64,000 nucleotides of DNA from an actinobacterium LLX17. Its GTDB lineage: Bacteria > Actinomycetota > Actinomycetes > Propionibacteriales > Nocardioidaceae. Where the stretch lies: assembly GCA_000471045.1 (NCBI GenBank), contig KI301992.1, positions 2,344,916 through 2,408,915 on the forward strand, written 5' to 3'. Shown here piece by piece: positions 1-7,582 of this stretch. Position 1 is the first letter of the stretch; each line of letters begins with the position of its first letter. The notes below the pieces were generated by a model, which saw nothing but the letters and a program-made list of their open reading frames with translations, was not told the DNA's origin and did not search any database. The position numbers were made by a program, and so were the translations under genes.

Positions 1-514
1 GCTGGCCGGCGCGTACGGCGAGATCTCCGGTCGGGCCCGCAAGGACCGGAACTGGATCACGCTCAACACGGCCGTCGGCGCCGAGCCGGGCACCACGACG
101 ATCAATGTCTCGGAGAACTCGTTCTCGTCGTCGATCCGTGAGATGACCGACGCGCACCTCAGCGCCGCGCCGGGCTCCGGCTACGTCGCCACCGAGACCG
201 TGCCCGTCACGACCGTCAAGGCGATCGCGTCCGAGCACGGGGTCGACCCGGCCCGCACGCTGCTGAAGATCGACACGCAGGGCTTCGAGGACGAGGTGCT
301 GCGCGGTGCGGGCGACCTGGTGGGACGCTTCGCGGCGATCCAGCTGGAGCTGTCGTTCGTGGAGCTCTACGAGGGCCAGCTGCTCTACGAGGACCTCGTG
401 GCGCAGATGGCGCAGGCCGGCTACCGCATCCAGCAGATCGACCCCGGGTTCTCCAACCCCGACGGCCGCCTCCTGCAGGTCGACGGCGTCTTCGTCCTCA
501 CCGCCGACGACTGA
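1..514 (+). CDS. FkbM family methyltransferase, C-terminal part
   Basis: The reading frame is open from the left edge (first full codon at 2), so the N-terminus and SAM-binding glycine loop lie outside the window. What remains shows the FkbM C-terminal hallmarks: LLKIDTQGFEDEVLRGA, the hydrophobic IQLELSFVELYEG strand, and the closing LLQVDGVFVL. It is closely similar to the second FkbM protein at 6620-7342 (LKIDTQGFEREVLAG, ILQIDGVFV), so the two are probably paralogues. FkbM enzymes O-methylate sugars or other hydroxyls; glycan methylation is inferred from the neighbouring glycosyltransferases. It converges on the next gene with a 26-bp gap. Confidence 0.85.
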   Translation, partial: LAGAYGEISGRARKDRNWITLNTAVGAEPGTTTINVSENSFSSSIREMTDAHLSAAPGSGYVATETVPVTTVKAIASEHGVDPARTLLKIDTQGFEDEVLRGAGDLVGRFAAIQLELSFVELYEGQLLYEDLVAQMAQAGYRIQQIDPGFSNPDGRLLQVDGVFVLTADD

Positions 515-540
515 GCCGCCGCTCCCCCCGTGGGCGGGAG

Positions 541-1575
541 TCAGTTCTTGCGGCGGATCCAGAGGGACGACGGCGGGTTGGCGTCGTTGCGCAGGGGCGT
601 GTAGTCGTCGAACAGACCGGCCAGCACGGTCTCGTCGTCGTGGCGGATCATCGGCGTCGACAGCAGCACCTCGAACGCCGAGTTGAACGTCAGGAAGGTC
701 TGCACGACCATCGCCTCGTTCCAGTACACGGGCCAGCGCTCGCCGAACAGCCACGTGTCGGCCGGGTAGGGGCCGTTGAACGGGAAGTGCACGTCGTGGA
801 TGTGCACCAGCACGCCCGGCTTGATGCGCGGCAGCACCTCCAGGAACAGGTACGCGACGTCGCTGTCGATCTTCAGGGCGTGTGAGGAGTCGATGAACAG
901 GACGTCACCGGCCTCGAGCTGCTCGAAGGTCGAGAACGGCACGTCCTGGACGAAGCCCTCGACCAGCGAGAAGTCCGGCAGGCCGCGCAGGGCCTCGAAG
1001 GGGTACGGCTCGATGCAGGTGATGCTGAGCGGTGACCCCTCGTCGGCGTTGCGAGCCGCCGCGAGCGAGGCGTAGTACGTCGAGAGCCCCGAACCGACCT
1101 CGAGGTACCGCTTCGGCTTGTGCTCACGCAGCATGAAGTAGAGCGTGCGCGAGTCCAGGTGCGGGTAGCCGGGACCGAAGCCGCGGCGGGTGTTGCTCAG
1201 GTAGTCGCCGGTGACCTCGCGGTACTCGGCGTCCCAGGTGGCCGCGAGCTTCGAGAGCCGCTCGACCATGGCCGGGACGTCGGCGTCGATGCCGACGAGC
1301 TCGCTCGGCTTGTCCCACCGCTCCCGCGTCTTCTCGATGTCCGACAGCACTGGCAGCGTCGAGTAGTAGTCGGCCTTCTTGACCACGTTGAACCCGAGGG
1401 CACCGAAGGCGCGCTGCACGAGACGGATGCGAGCCCGACGGGCCCGGAACACCACGCCATCGAGTCCCCGCACCACCGGGGCGGGGAGGATCCTCGCGAC
1501 CCGCTGCTTGGCGGAGGGCCGCGGTGCCGCGGCGACGGCGCTGCTGGTGGAAGGGGTCACAGTGGGGCTGGCCAT
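541..1575 (-). CDS. Class I SAM-dependent methyltransferase (Methyltransf_24 type)
   Basis: This is a 344-residue protein. Residues 1-70 are basic and low in complexity. The Rossmann SAM loop YLEVGSGLSTYYASL starts near residue 157, and an acidic strand end DVLFIDSSHALK follows near 225. HIHDVHFPF later resembles metal or substrate residues of cephalosporin-hydroxylase-like and Methyltransf_24 enzymes. A TACGAT hexamer ends 7 nt before the ATG (1583-1588), so the gene is probably leaderless and has its own promoter at the 3' end of the minus-strand glycan cluster. The substrate is unknown; glycan or lipid methylation is inferred from context. Confidence 0.85.
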   Translation of the reverse strand: MASPTVTPSTSSAVAAAPRPSAKQRVARILPAPVVRGLDGVVFRARRARIRLVQRAFGALGFNVVKKADYYSTLPVLSDIEKTRERWDKPSELVGIDADVPAMVERLSKLAATWDAEYREVTGDYLSNTRRGFGPGYPHLDSRTLYFMLREHKPKRYLEVGSGLSTYYASLAAARNADEGSPLSITCIEPYPFEALRGLPDFSLVEGFVQDVPFSTFEQLEAGDVLFIDSSHALKIDSDVAYLFLEVLPRIKPGVLVHIHDVHFPFNGPYPADTWLFGERWPVYWNEAMVVQTFLTFNSAFEVLLSTPMIRHDDETVLAGLFDDYTPLRNDANPPSSLWIRRKN

Positions 1576-1605
1576 GGGGATGATCGTACGGACTCGACGC
1601 CGCCC

Positions 1606-2460
1606 TCAGGCGTCGTTCGCCCAGTCGTTCGTCACGTCGTTGGTCGGGTCGCTCGTCATGTCCGTGAGGTGCGACTGCGTCGCCGCCCAGGCGTCGATCT
1701 CGACGGCGAGGGCCTCACCGATGTGCCGGTGCATCTGCGGCGAGTAGTGGAACCCGTCCGGCTGGACGAGACCCATGTCGCCCTCGGCGTGCTTCTCGGC
1801 GAGCGGCATGATCGGGAACATCCGCACGTGCTCGAGCCCCACGCGCTGCACGACGGCCTCCATCTCGCGGTTGGCCAGGGCGATCCGCCGCGCCATGCCG
1901 GGGAACCAGCCGGCGATGCGCGGCCCGGGCGGCAGCACCTCGAACAGCAGCACCATCGGGCTGCCGACCTTCTGGACCTGGCTGATGTACTGCTCGAGAT
2001 CCGCACCCAGCCGGCGGGCGCGACGCACGCCGACGTACGGCCCCACCACGGCGTCGACCTTCGCCTGCACCTGCGCGAGACCCCGCCAGATCGGTCGCAC
2101 GACGTGGCGCCGGTAGAGCTTGCGGATCGGACCCCGCCGCGTCTTGAAGCTGTTGCCGTGCCGCTCGAGCCACCGCGGCAGGAAGAGGTGCACCGACTCG
2201 AAGTGCCCGTACGCCAGGATGATGACGTCCGGCGAGTAGCCCAGCACCTCGCGCTGCCAGGTCGCGAGCAGCCGCGTCGCCTTCTCCGAGGTCATCGTGA
2301 TCGCCTGCACGTCGACCGGTCGGCCGGACTCCAGCAGCTGCTCCTCGATGACCCGCGGGAACGTCAGGTCCTGCCGCGGTCCGCCCATCCACGAGGTCCA
2401 GTTGACGGTCGACGGACCCTTGACGAGCACGCGGAGCGGCAGGGGGCGGGGCGACGGCAC
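1606..2460 (-). CDS. SGNH/GDSL-type hydrolase
   Basis: This 284-residue protein has SGNH-hydrolase features: an N-terminal strand with VKGPSTVNW in the block I nucleophile position, DVIILAYGHFES as a block III-like region (GH in place of GxND), and QPDGFHYSP as the C-terminal DxxH block V with the catalytic Asp/His pair. It has no signal peptide or membrane helix, so a cytoplasmic role is likely, for example deacylating or modifying glycan precursors. The GTG start is chosen because GGAGG lies 5 nt upstream. The last 20 residues are a degenerate Thr/Ser-Asx repeat (TSDPTND, VTNDW). The substrate is unknown. Confidence 0.7.
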   Translation of the reverse strand: MPSPRPLPLRVLVKGPSTVNWTSWMGGPRQDLTFPRVIEEQLLESGRPVDVQAITMTSEKATRLLATWQREVLGYSPDVIILAYGHFESVHLFLPRWLERHGNSFKTRRGPIRKLYRRHVVRPIWRGLAQVQAKVDAVVGPYVGVRRARRLGADLEQYISQVQKVGSPMVLLFEVLPPGPRIAGWFPGMARRIALANREMEAVVQRVGLEHVRMFPIMPLAEKHAEGDMGLVQPDGFHYSPQMHRHIGEALAVEIDAWAATQSHLTDMTSDPTNDVTNDWANDA

Positions 2461-2511
2461 GGAGCCTCCAACGATCGGGGTTCGGGGAAGAGCTGGCGAC
2501 AGGAAAAGTAT

Positions 2512-2540
2512 GGTGCACCCGCGACCGTCCGGGTGCGGAA
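2512..2540 (-). terminator. Hairpin with T-rich flank at the end of the SDR operon
   Basis: A 7-bp stem, GCACCCG (2515-2521) pairing with CGGGTGC (2530-2536), has an 8-nt loop. On the minus strand it is followed within a few bases by TACTTTTCC. That fits an intrinsic terminator after the ketoreductase gene. The same TACTTT could serve as a -10 element for the SGNH gene. This is the only notable structure in the 115-bp gap. Confidence 0.4.
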
Positions 2541-2575
2541 TTCCCGCTCCCGTCCGGCGCCGGTGGCGCGAGGCG

Positions 2576-3343
2576 TCAGCTCGTCAGTCCGCCGTCGACG
2601 ACGAGGACCTGGCCGGTCAGGTAGCTGCCGGCCGGATCGGTCAGGAACTGACAGACGCGCGCGACGTCGACCGGCTCGCCGAGGCGTCCTGCCGGGGTGC
2701 GGCGCTCGATCTGCCCCATCTGGCCCTCGTCGAGCCCGTGGCTCATCTCGGTGCGCAGGTAGCCGGGGGCGATGCCGTTGACCGTGATGCCGCGGGAGCC
2801 CAGCTCGCGGGCCATCGAGCGGGTCAGGCCGTCGAGCGCGGCCTTGGTGGCGCTGTAGACGCCGAGGCCGCGGTAGCCCGAGCGCCCCACGATCGAGGAG
2901 ATGTTGACGATCGAGCCGCTGCGACGCGCCAGCATCCGGCGGCTCACCAGACGCGACATGTAGAGCGTGCCCTTGATGTTGAGGTCGACCACGACGTCGA
3001 TGTCCTCGTCGGTCGCCATGCCGAGGATGCCGTCGCGGGCGACGCCGGCGTTGTTGATCAGCACGTCGACGCGGTCCCAGCGCTCGACCACGGCGTCGAC
3101 GAACGCCTTGGCGTCGGCCGACTTCGAGAGGTCGGCGGTCGCGAAGAAGAAGCGATCGGGGTGCTCGGTGCGCCAGCGCTCGACCTCGGGGGTCACCGAA
3201 CGGGCGCACGCGGCCACGAGGTCGCCGGAGGCGAGGTAGGACTCGACGATGCCGGCACCGAGTCCCCGGCTGCCACCGGTGACGATGACGACCCGGGGCT
3301 GGGTGGAGTTCTGGGCAGCTGGGTTCTGGGGTGTCTCGCTCAC
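2576..3343 (-). CDS. SDR-family 3-oxoacyl-ACP reductase (FabG-like)
   Basis: This 255-residue classical short-chain dehydrogenase has the NAD(P) glycine loop TGGSRGLG at about 22-29, NNAG at 97-100, catalytic Ser in NISS (about 150), and YSATK with Tyr163 and Lys167. The C-terminus ([15 protein letters not shown]) is typical of FabG. FabG enzymes reduce 3-oxoacyl-ACP with NADPH. The ATG overlaps the stop of the upstream acyl ligase (ATGA), and a carrier protein is two genes upstream, so reduction of an ACP-bound acyl chain is the best inference. An alternative is oxidoreduction of a sugar nucleotide. Confidence 0.88.
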   Translation of the reverse strand: MSETPQNPAAQNSTQPRVVIVTGGSRGLGAGIVESYLASGDLVAACARSVTPEVERWRTEHPDRFFFATADLSKSADAKAFVDAVVERWDRVDVLINNAGVARDGILGMATDEDIDVVVDLNIKGTLYMSRLVSRRMLARRSGSIVNISSIVGRSGYRGLGVYSATKAALDGLTRSMARELGSRGITVNGIAPGYLRTEMSHGLDEGQMGQIERRTPAGRLGEPVDVARVCQFLTDPAGSYLTGQVLVVDGGLTS

Positions 3344-4713
3344 GGTTCTCTCCTGAGGATCTTGCTGCCGGTGGTGGCGATGTCGTCGACGATCTTGATG
3401 CTGCGGGGGCGTGACGCCGGCGCGAGGTCGGCGCAGGCGGCCTTGACGGCTGCCTTCAGCGTGTCCGGGTCGGTGCCGGGCGCCGTCACGACCTCGAGGG
3501 CCACGATGGCGCCGGTCATGGCGTTCGGGCGGCCGAAGACGCGGGCCATGACGACGCCGGGGACGGCCGCGACACGCTCCTCGATCGGCAGCGGGTGCAC
3601 CTTCACGCCGCCGACGTTGATGATCTCGGAGGTGCGGCCGCGGAACAGGATGCGGTCGCCCTCGATCTCGACGCGGTCGCCGGTGGCCCGCCAGCCGTCG
3701 GCATCGATCTCGGGCTCACCGTGGTAGCCGAGCATGCCGGAGCGCGAGCGGATCCACAGCTCGCCGTCGACGATGCGCATGTCGACATCGGCCTCGTCAC
3801 CCCGCTCGAGCACGTCGACCGAGAGGCCGGGGCGGCCGTCACGCATCGAGCCGGTGGACCCGAACTCCGAGGCCGCGTAGACCTGCGAGACCGAGGCGTC
3901 CGGGAAGGCCGTGCGCAGCTCACCCAGCAGCGGACCGGGGATCGCCTCGCCGCCGAGCGTCACCTGGCGCAGGGCCGGGACCGGCCCGCCGTCGGAGCGC
4001 ATCTGCGCGATGAGGAAGCGCCAGTACGTCGGGGTGGCGCTGGCGTGAGTGACACCCAGCGCCCGCATCGCGTCCAACCCCTCGATGGGTCGTCGCGGCG
4101 CGGGAGCCACGAGCGCGGCACCGGAGGCGGCGACGTGCAGCAGCACCTGCAGCCCGGCGAACTGGTGCAGCCCGAACGCGAGGAGCCAGCGCTCCTCGGG
4201 CGCCGGCCGCACTCGAGCCGTGCCCCGCACCAGCCGGTTCCAGTCGTGCCGCACGCCGCGTGGTGCACCGGTCGTGCCGGTGGTCAGCACGAGGTGCGGC
4301 CGCACCGCATCGTCCGCGACCTCCGGCAGCTCGACGCCGCCATCCTCGGACCCAGCTCCGGCCAGCAGGTCCCCGACGGCCAGCACCTCGAGCGCGATGC
4401 CCTGCAGGTCGTCGCGATCGGTCACCAGCACGTCGTGGTCGAACCGCTCGACCAGGGCACGCAGCTCGTCGGGCCCGTCCGGCGGGTACTGGCACGCCTC
4501 GGCCCCGACCAGTGAGGCGCCGGCCAGCAGGGGCAGCACGGCCGCTGCCTCCACCTCGGCGATCGCGAACCGGCGGATCTTGCGAGCGGTCAGCGCCGCC
4601 GCGACCCGGAGGGCGTCGTCGGCCAGCTGCCCGTACGTGCGGGTGACGTCGTGGGTGACCACGGCCACCCGGTCGGGATCGACCGCGGCGACCCGGCGGA
4701 GCAGCTCGTCCAA
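3340..4713 (-). CDS. AMP-binding acyl ligase (acyl-CoA/acyl-ACP synthetase family)
   Basis: This 457-residue ANL-superfamily enzyme is short for the family (usually 500-550). It retains the phosphate loop [10 protein letters not shown], an A5-like YAASEFGST, the adenylate-binding ATGD, the hinge region [19 protein letters not shown], and the C-terminal catalytic Lys in GSKILRR. It would activate a carboxylic acid as acyl-AMP and transfer it to a thiol. A 7-bp gap from the acyl carrier protein gene and overlap with a ketoreductase suggest the acceptor is that ACP. The acid substrate cannot be read from the sequence. Confidence 0.85.
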   Translation of the reverse strand: MDELLRRVAAVDPDRVAVVTHDVTRTYGQLADDALRVAAALTARKIRRFAIAEVEAAAVLPLLAGASLVGAEACQYPPDGPDELRALVERFDHDVLVTDRDDLQGIALEVLAVGDLLAGAGSEDGGVELPEVADDAVRPHLVLTTGTTGAPRGVRHDWNRLVRGTARVRPAPEERWLLAFGLHQFAGLQVLLHVAASGAALVAPAPRRPIEGLDAMRALGVTHASATPTYWRFLIAQMRSDGGPVPALRQVTLGGEAIPGPLLGELRTAFPDASVSQVYAASEFGSTGSMRDGRPGLSVDVLERGDEADVDMRIVDGELWIRSRSGMLGYHGEPEIDADGWRATGDRVEIEGDRILFRGRTSEIINVGGVKVHPLPIEERVAAVPGVVMARVFGRPNAMTGAIVALEVVTAPGTDPDTLKAAVKAACADLAPASRPRSIKIVDDIATTGSKILRREP

Positions 4714-4720
4714 GGGGTGA

Positions 4721-4960
4721 TCAGGCGCCGGCGTAGAAGGCGAGGATCTCGCCCAGCGTCTGCGGCATCTCGCCGACCGAGTACGGATCGCTGCCGTGCA
4801 CGTCCTCGAGCGTGGCTGAGAGCTCGGCCGTCTCGAGCGAGTCCAGGCCAGCGCCGTCCGCGTAGAGCGGGGTGTCGGCGCCGAATCCCTCGGGCAGCTT
4901 CTCGATCGACGACAGGAAGTCGGTGACGGTCTTCTGGACGTCAGCGGTCGCGGTGCTCAT
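4721..4960 (-). CDS. Acyl carrier protein
   Basis: This 79-residue acidic protein has the phosphopantetheine attachment motif GLDSLE; Ser41 is the expected carrier serine. Its length and helical pattern fit a stand-alone ACP. It is the first gene of an ACP-ligase-ketoreductase set, transcribed towards lower coordinates. The ligase probably loads it and the SDR probably reduces the bound acyl group. Because it lies inside a glycan cluster it is more likely a dedicated carrier than the housekeeping fatty-acid AcpP. AGGAGA lies 13 nt before the ATG, rather far for a ribosome site. Confidence 0.88.
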   Translation of the reverse strand: MSTATADVQKTVTDFLSSIEKLPEGFGADTPLYADGAGLDSLETAELSATLEDVHGSDPYSVGEMPQTLGEILAFYAGA

Positions 4961-5088
4961 GGGCCGGGGGTTCTCCTTGCGGTGTCGTGGTCCGCTGCGG
5001 GACCCACGGGGACGACGAGTGGGTTCATCTTGTCATGCCGGACGCCTCCGCCAGGGCGGTATCGAGCAGGCGACATCGAGCAGTGGGC

Positions 5089-5940
5089 TCAGGCGGGGCG
5101 CGTGGCCGAGACCAGCCCGTAGCCGAAGGTGCCGTCGCGCCAGAACGCCTCCAGGATGTGGCACGACTGCACGAAGGCCTCGTGGCCGTCGGTGCCGATC
5201 AGCTCGACGACGGCGTCGCGGTTCTGCTCGGCGTTCGTCAACCAGCGGTCGAACGTGGGCAGCGTGGCGGCGGTGAGGTCCTCGCGCCGGTCGACCACCA
5301 GGCCGTTCGCCGTGGCGAGCTCCTCGTAGTCGTCGAGGGTCGCGAAGTGGGCGTCGCCGAAGGCGGCCCGCAACACGGCGAAGTCGGCGCGGCGCTGACG
5401 TACCTCGGTAAACGGGATCTCGCGCCAGCGGACCAGGTCGCACAGCACGAACCGGCCACCGGGCCGCAGCACGCGCGCGCACTCCCCCACCAGCGCGGCC
5501 TTGTCGCGCATCAGGTGTGCCGACTCCAACGCCCACGAACGGTCGAACTCGCCGTCAGCGAAGCCGTTGTCGGTGCCGTCGCGCTGCTCGAACGTCACGC
5601 CCGAGACCCCCGCCTCGGCGGTGCGCTGACGCGCGGTCTCGACGCCCACGCCACTGGTGGTGATGCCCACGACCTCCACACCGAGCTCGGTGGCGATCGT
5701 GCGGGCCGGGGTGCCCGATCCGCAGCCGACGTCGAGCACCCGAAGGGGGCGGCCGTCGGCACCGGGCGCGCTCAGGTCGGCGGCGTCGATCATCCGGCGC
5801 GTCAGGGCGGCGGTGGCCTCGGCCAGCGGCTCGGACCCGGTGTCGAAGACGCCGTAGTGCAGCTCGTCGCCCAGCAGCAGCTGCCAGGCGGCGGTGACCC
5901 GGTCGTAGTGCGACTGCGGGTCGTAGGACTCAGTACTCAT
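5089..5940 (-). CDS. Class I SAM-dependent methyltransferase (UbiE/small-molecule type)
   Basis: This 283-residue methyltransferase has motif I VLDVGCGSGTPART near residue 70, an FDRSWALESAHLM region, and post-I/III strands including LRPGGRFVLCDL. The N-terminal SHYDRVTAAWQLLLGDELHYG resembles enzymes that methylate small molecules or lipids rather than proteins. The ATG start is followed by MSTES, a sequence repeated in two duplicated start modules immediately upstream (5926-5992), so initiation probably uses the last of three tandem starts. A GGAGG sits just before each ATG. The substrate is unknown. Confidence 0.88.
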   Translation of the reverse strand: MSTESYDPQSHYDRVTAAWQLLLGDELHYGVFDTGSEPLAEATAALTRRMIDAADLSAPGADGRPLRVLDVGCGSGTPARTIATELGVEVVGITTSGVGVETARQRTAEAGVSGVTFEQRDGTDNGFADGEFDRSWALESAHLMRDKAALVGECARVLRPGGRFVLCDLVRWREIPFTEVRQRRADFAVLRAAFGDAHFATLDDYEELATANGLVVDRREDLTAATLPTFDRWLTNAEQNRDAVVELIGTDGHEAFVQSCHILEAFWRDGTFGYGLVSATRPA

Positions 5941-5966
5941 GGTCGTCCTCCGGACTCAGTGCTCAT
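5937..5966 (-). CDS. Nine-codon mini-ORF, second in the chain
   Basis: The predicted peptide is MSTESGGRP. Its ATG overlaps the TGA of the preceding mini-ORF, and its TGA overlaps the ATG of the methyltransferase gene (both ATGA). The Gly-Gly-Arg codons contain the GGAGGACG ribosome site for the following start. Function as a peptide is doubtful; a coupling role is inferred. Confidence 0.3.
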   Translation of the reverse strand: MSTESGGRP

Positions 5967-5992
5967 GATCGTCCTCCGGACGGGGTGCTCAT
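5963..5992 (-). CDS. Nine-codon mini-ORF, first in the chain
   Basis: The predicted peptide is MSTPSGGRS. The ATG overlaps the stop codon of the acyltransferase gene (ATGA), and the TGA overlaps the next mini-ORF start. Together with its neighbour it would carry ribosomes from the acyltransferase stop to the methyltransferase start without release over a long gap. Confidence 0.3.
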   Translation of the reverse strand: MSTPSGGRS

Positions 5993-6555
5993 GCGGTCTC
6001 CCGGGTTCCGACGCGGCGGGCCGGCGAGCCCATGACGACGGCGCCCTCGGGGACGTCCGAGAGCACCACGGAGTTGGCGCCGACCATGGCGTTGCGGCCG
6101 ATCGTCACGCCACCGACCAGCACCGCGTTGGCGCCGATCACGGCACCGTCGCAGATCGTCGCGAACTCCTGCTCGACCCCGGGCTTGGGGTCGTAGTGCC
6201 GAGCGGCGCAGGTGACGCCACCGGCGAAGGTCACGTCGTCACCGATGACGAGGCCGAAGCCGATCGTCACGCCGACCGGGTGCACGAGCATGAAGCCCGT
6301 GCCGATCTGCATGCCCGCACCGAAGTCGGCGCCGATCAGCACGTTGCCGAGGGTGCGCAGCTGGTTCGCGAGCCCGCCGTGCCCCTTCTCGAACAACCGC
6401 TGCTGGGCACGCACGATCAGCGAGGCCAGCAGACCCGGGACGCTGGGCAGTCGCACCAGCACCTTGAGCCAGCTGGGCTGAGAGCCAGGTCGGTAGCGGG
6501 CGAAGTCGGAGAACACGAGCTCGCGAAAGCTCGCCTGTCCAGGCACGTTCGTCAC
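5989..6555 (-). CDS. Left-handed beta-helix acyltransferase (serine acetyltransferase-like)
   Basis: This protein of about 188 residues has imperfect hexapeptide repeats (IGFGLVIGDDVTFAGGVT, AVIGANAVLVGGVTIGRNAM) and a C-terminal VMGSPARRVG, typical of CysE/LpxA-like acetyl- or acyltransferases that act on sugars or serine. The GTG at 6555 (VTNVPGQASF) is preferred over an upstream start at 6672, which would overlap the FkbM gene by 53 nt with a non-conserved arginine-rich leader. In a glycan cluster it probably adds an acetyl or acyl group to a sugar. The stop overlaps the first of two mini-ORFs. Confidence 0.82.
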   Translation of the reverse strand: MTNVPGQASFRELVFSDFARYRPGSQPSWLKVLVRLPSVPGLLASLIVRAQQRLFEKGHGGLANQLRTLGNVLIGADFGAGMQIGTGFMLVHPVGVTIGFGLVIGDDVTFAGGVTCAARHYDPKPGVEQEFATICDGAVIGANAVLVGGVTIGRNAMVGANSVVLSDVPEGAVVMGSPARRVGTRETA

Positions 6556-6619
6556 GCGGCGCACGCTACTACAGCCGAGCCGCCGACCGGCCCAGAACTG
6601 CGCCCCGTCATCGACACCG

Positions 6620-7342
6620 TCACGCCGTGGACTCCGGCCGGACGAAGACGCCGTCGATCTGCAGGATCTCACCGCTCGGCGCCGCGTAGCCCTGCTCGAG
6701 CCCGACCATGCGGAATCCCTGGTCGTAGGCCCAGGACATCGCCTCGTCGATCAACATCCCGCCGTCGTACAGCGGCACCAGCGACAGCTCGAGCTGCAGG
6801 CCGAGGCACGCCTCGACCGTGACCGGTCCCCCGGCGAGCACCTCCCGCTCGAAGCCCTGGGTGTCGATCTTCAGGAAGGGACGCCGCCCGGCGACCAGCT
6901 CGGCCGCCTCGGCGTCGAGCGTCGAGACCGTGATGGTCTCGGCGCCCACGTATCGCACCGACGGCGCCGCGTCGATGTGCGCGTCGAGCATCGGCAGCAA
7001 CGAGCTGCTGCGGCTGTTGGAGGCGACGTTGATCTCGGCGGTGCCGGCCTCGGCACCCAGCGCCAGCGGCCGCGCGCTCCAGCGCGGGTCGCCGGCCACT
7101 CCCTGCTGCAGCTCGGCGAAGGCGCTGGCCTGCGGCTCGAACGACACGATCTCGCCGGTGTAGCCGAACGAGCGCAGCGACCGGCCGTAGCCACCGTCGG
7201 CCGCCCCGACGTCGAGCACGAGGTCGATGCCGTGCCGCGTCAGCACGGACTGCCGGCGACCGGCGGAGTGCCGCCGCAGCTCGAGGCCCCGCTTGGCCAG
7301 CGTCGTCGCCACGGCGTTGATCGCCTTCTGCTTCGCGGTCAT
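6620..7342 (-). CDS. FkbM family methyltransferase
   Basis: This 240-residue protein covers the whole FkbM domain: DLVLDVGAADGGYGRSLR (SAM loop, about 40-57), GEIVSFEPQ (acidic residue binding ribose), LKIDTQGFEREVL, and the closing ILQIDGVFV. It is paralogous to the truncated protein at the left edge. The ATG at 7342 is the final start in a series of three 80-bp repeats (7341-7580), which supply GGGGGTGA a few bases upstream. It likely O-methylates a sugar made by the flanking glycosyltransferases; the exact position is unknown. Confidence 0.9.
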   Translation of the reverse strand: MTAKQKAINAVATTLAKRGLELRRHSAGRRQSVLTRHGIDLVLDVGAADGGYGRSLRSFGYTGEIVSFEPQASAFAELQQGVAGDPRWSARPLALGAEAGTAEINVASNSRSSSLLPMLDAHIDAAPSVRYVGAETITVSTLDAEAAELVAGRRPFLKIDTQGFEREVLAGGPVTVEACLGLQLELSLVPLYDGGMLIDEAMSWAYDQGFRMVGLEQGYAAPSGEILQIDGVFVRPESTA

Positions 7343-7422
7343 GCCGTCACCCCCGAGAGGAAGAAACGGTACGAGGGTGCCCGCCTGAGAGTGCCGTTGA
7401 ATCGCTCGCTCCGCTCGCTCAT
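7339..7422 (-). CDS. 27-codon mini-ORF, copy 3 (next to FkbM)
   Basis: The predicted peptide runs from MSERSERF to FFLSGVTA. The start overlaps the stop of copy 2 and its TGA overlaps the FkbM ATG. Relative to copy 1 it has three amino-acid changes (Val to Phe, Val to Leu, Met to Arg) and three silent changes. Peptide function is unknown; translational coupling is the simpler reading. Confidence 0.35.
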   Translation of the reverse strand: MSERSERFNGTLRRAPSYRFFLSGVTA

Positions 7423-7580
7423 GCGGCCACCCCCGAGAGGAAGAAACGATACGAGGGTGCCCGCATGACGGTGCCGTTGACTCGCTCGCTCCGCTCGCTC
7501 ATGCGGTCACCCCCGAGAGGAAGAAGCGGTACGAGGGTGCCCGCATGACGGTGCCGTTGACTCGCTCGCTCCGCTCGCTC
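7341..7580 (-). repeat. Three tandem 80-bp repeats that are chained start modules
   Basis: Units lie at 7341-7420, 7421-7500 and 7501-7580. They fill the whole interval between the glycosyltransferase stop (7579-7581) and the FkbM start (7340-7342). On the minus strand each unit opens with ATGAGCGAGCGGAGCGAGCG and ends with CTCGGGGGTGA just before the next ATG. Copies 1 and 2 differ at 3 positions and copies 1 and 3 at 6. The 80-bp period equals 27 codons plus a stop minus a 4-nt overlap, so every unit is an ORF linked by ATGA to the next. Confidence 0.92.
7419..7502 (-). CDS. 27-codon mini-ORF, copy 2
   Basis: The predicted peptide runs from MSERSERV to FFLSGVAA. It differs from copy 1 by two silent changes and one Thr to Ala change near the end. 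Both ends overlap neighbours by ATGA. The frame is kept open by the 80-bp period. Confidence 0.35.
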   Translation of the reverse strand: MSERSERVNGTVMRAPSYRFFLSGVAA

Positions 7581-7582
7581 AT
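7499..7582 (-). CDS. 27-codon mini-ORF, copy 1 (next to the glycosyltransferase)
   Basis: The predicted peptide runs from MSERSERV to FFLSGVTA. Its ATG overlaps the stop codon of the glycosyltransferase gene (ATGA) and its stop overlaps the copy 2 start. No signal peptide or known domain is visible. The Ser-Glu-Arg start derives from a GAGCGAGCGGAGCGAGCGA stretch of the kind that occurs as a dispersed repeat in related actinobacteria (recalled, not checked). Confidence 0.35.
   Translation of the reverse strand: MSERSERVNGTVMRAPSYRFFLSGVTA

Larger units (their letters stand above)
5926..5992 (-). repeat. 26-bp tandem repeat carrying ribosome site plus start codon, about 2.5 copies
   Basis: Two 26-bp units (5926-5951 and 5952-5977) differ at two positions, and a third, diverged partial copy begins at 5978. 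Each unit contains, on the minus strand, GGAGGACG followed by an ATGA. The repeat joins the stop of the acyltransferase gene (TGA at 5989-5991) to the ATG of the methyltransferase (5938-5940). The 26-bp period equals nine codons plus a stop minus a 4-nt overlap. Confidence 0.85.

Noticed and set aside
1120..2781. Long plus-strand open frame of over 500 codons opposite three minus-strand genes
   Set aside because: It is rich in Arg, His and Pro, has no domain, and mirrors genuine genes; at 70% GC antisense frames stay open by chance.
7341..7580. CRISPR array
   Set aside because: The 80-bp units are contiguous with no unique spacers, and each is an ORF.
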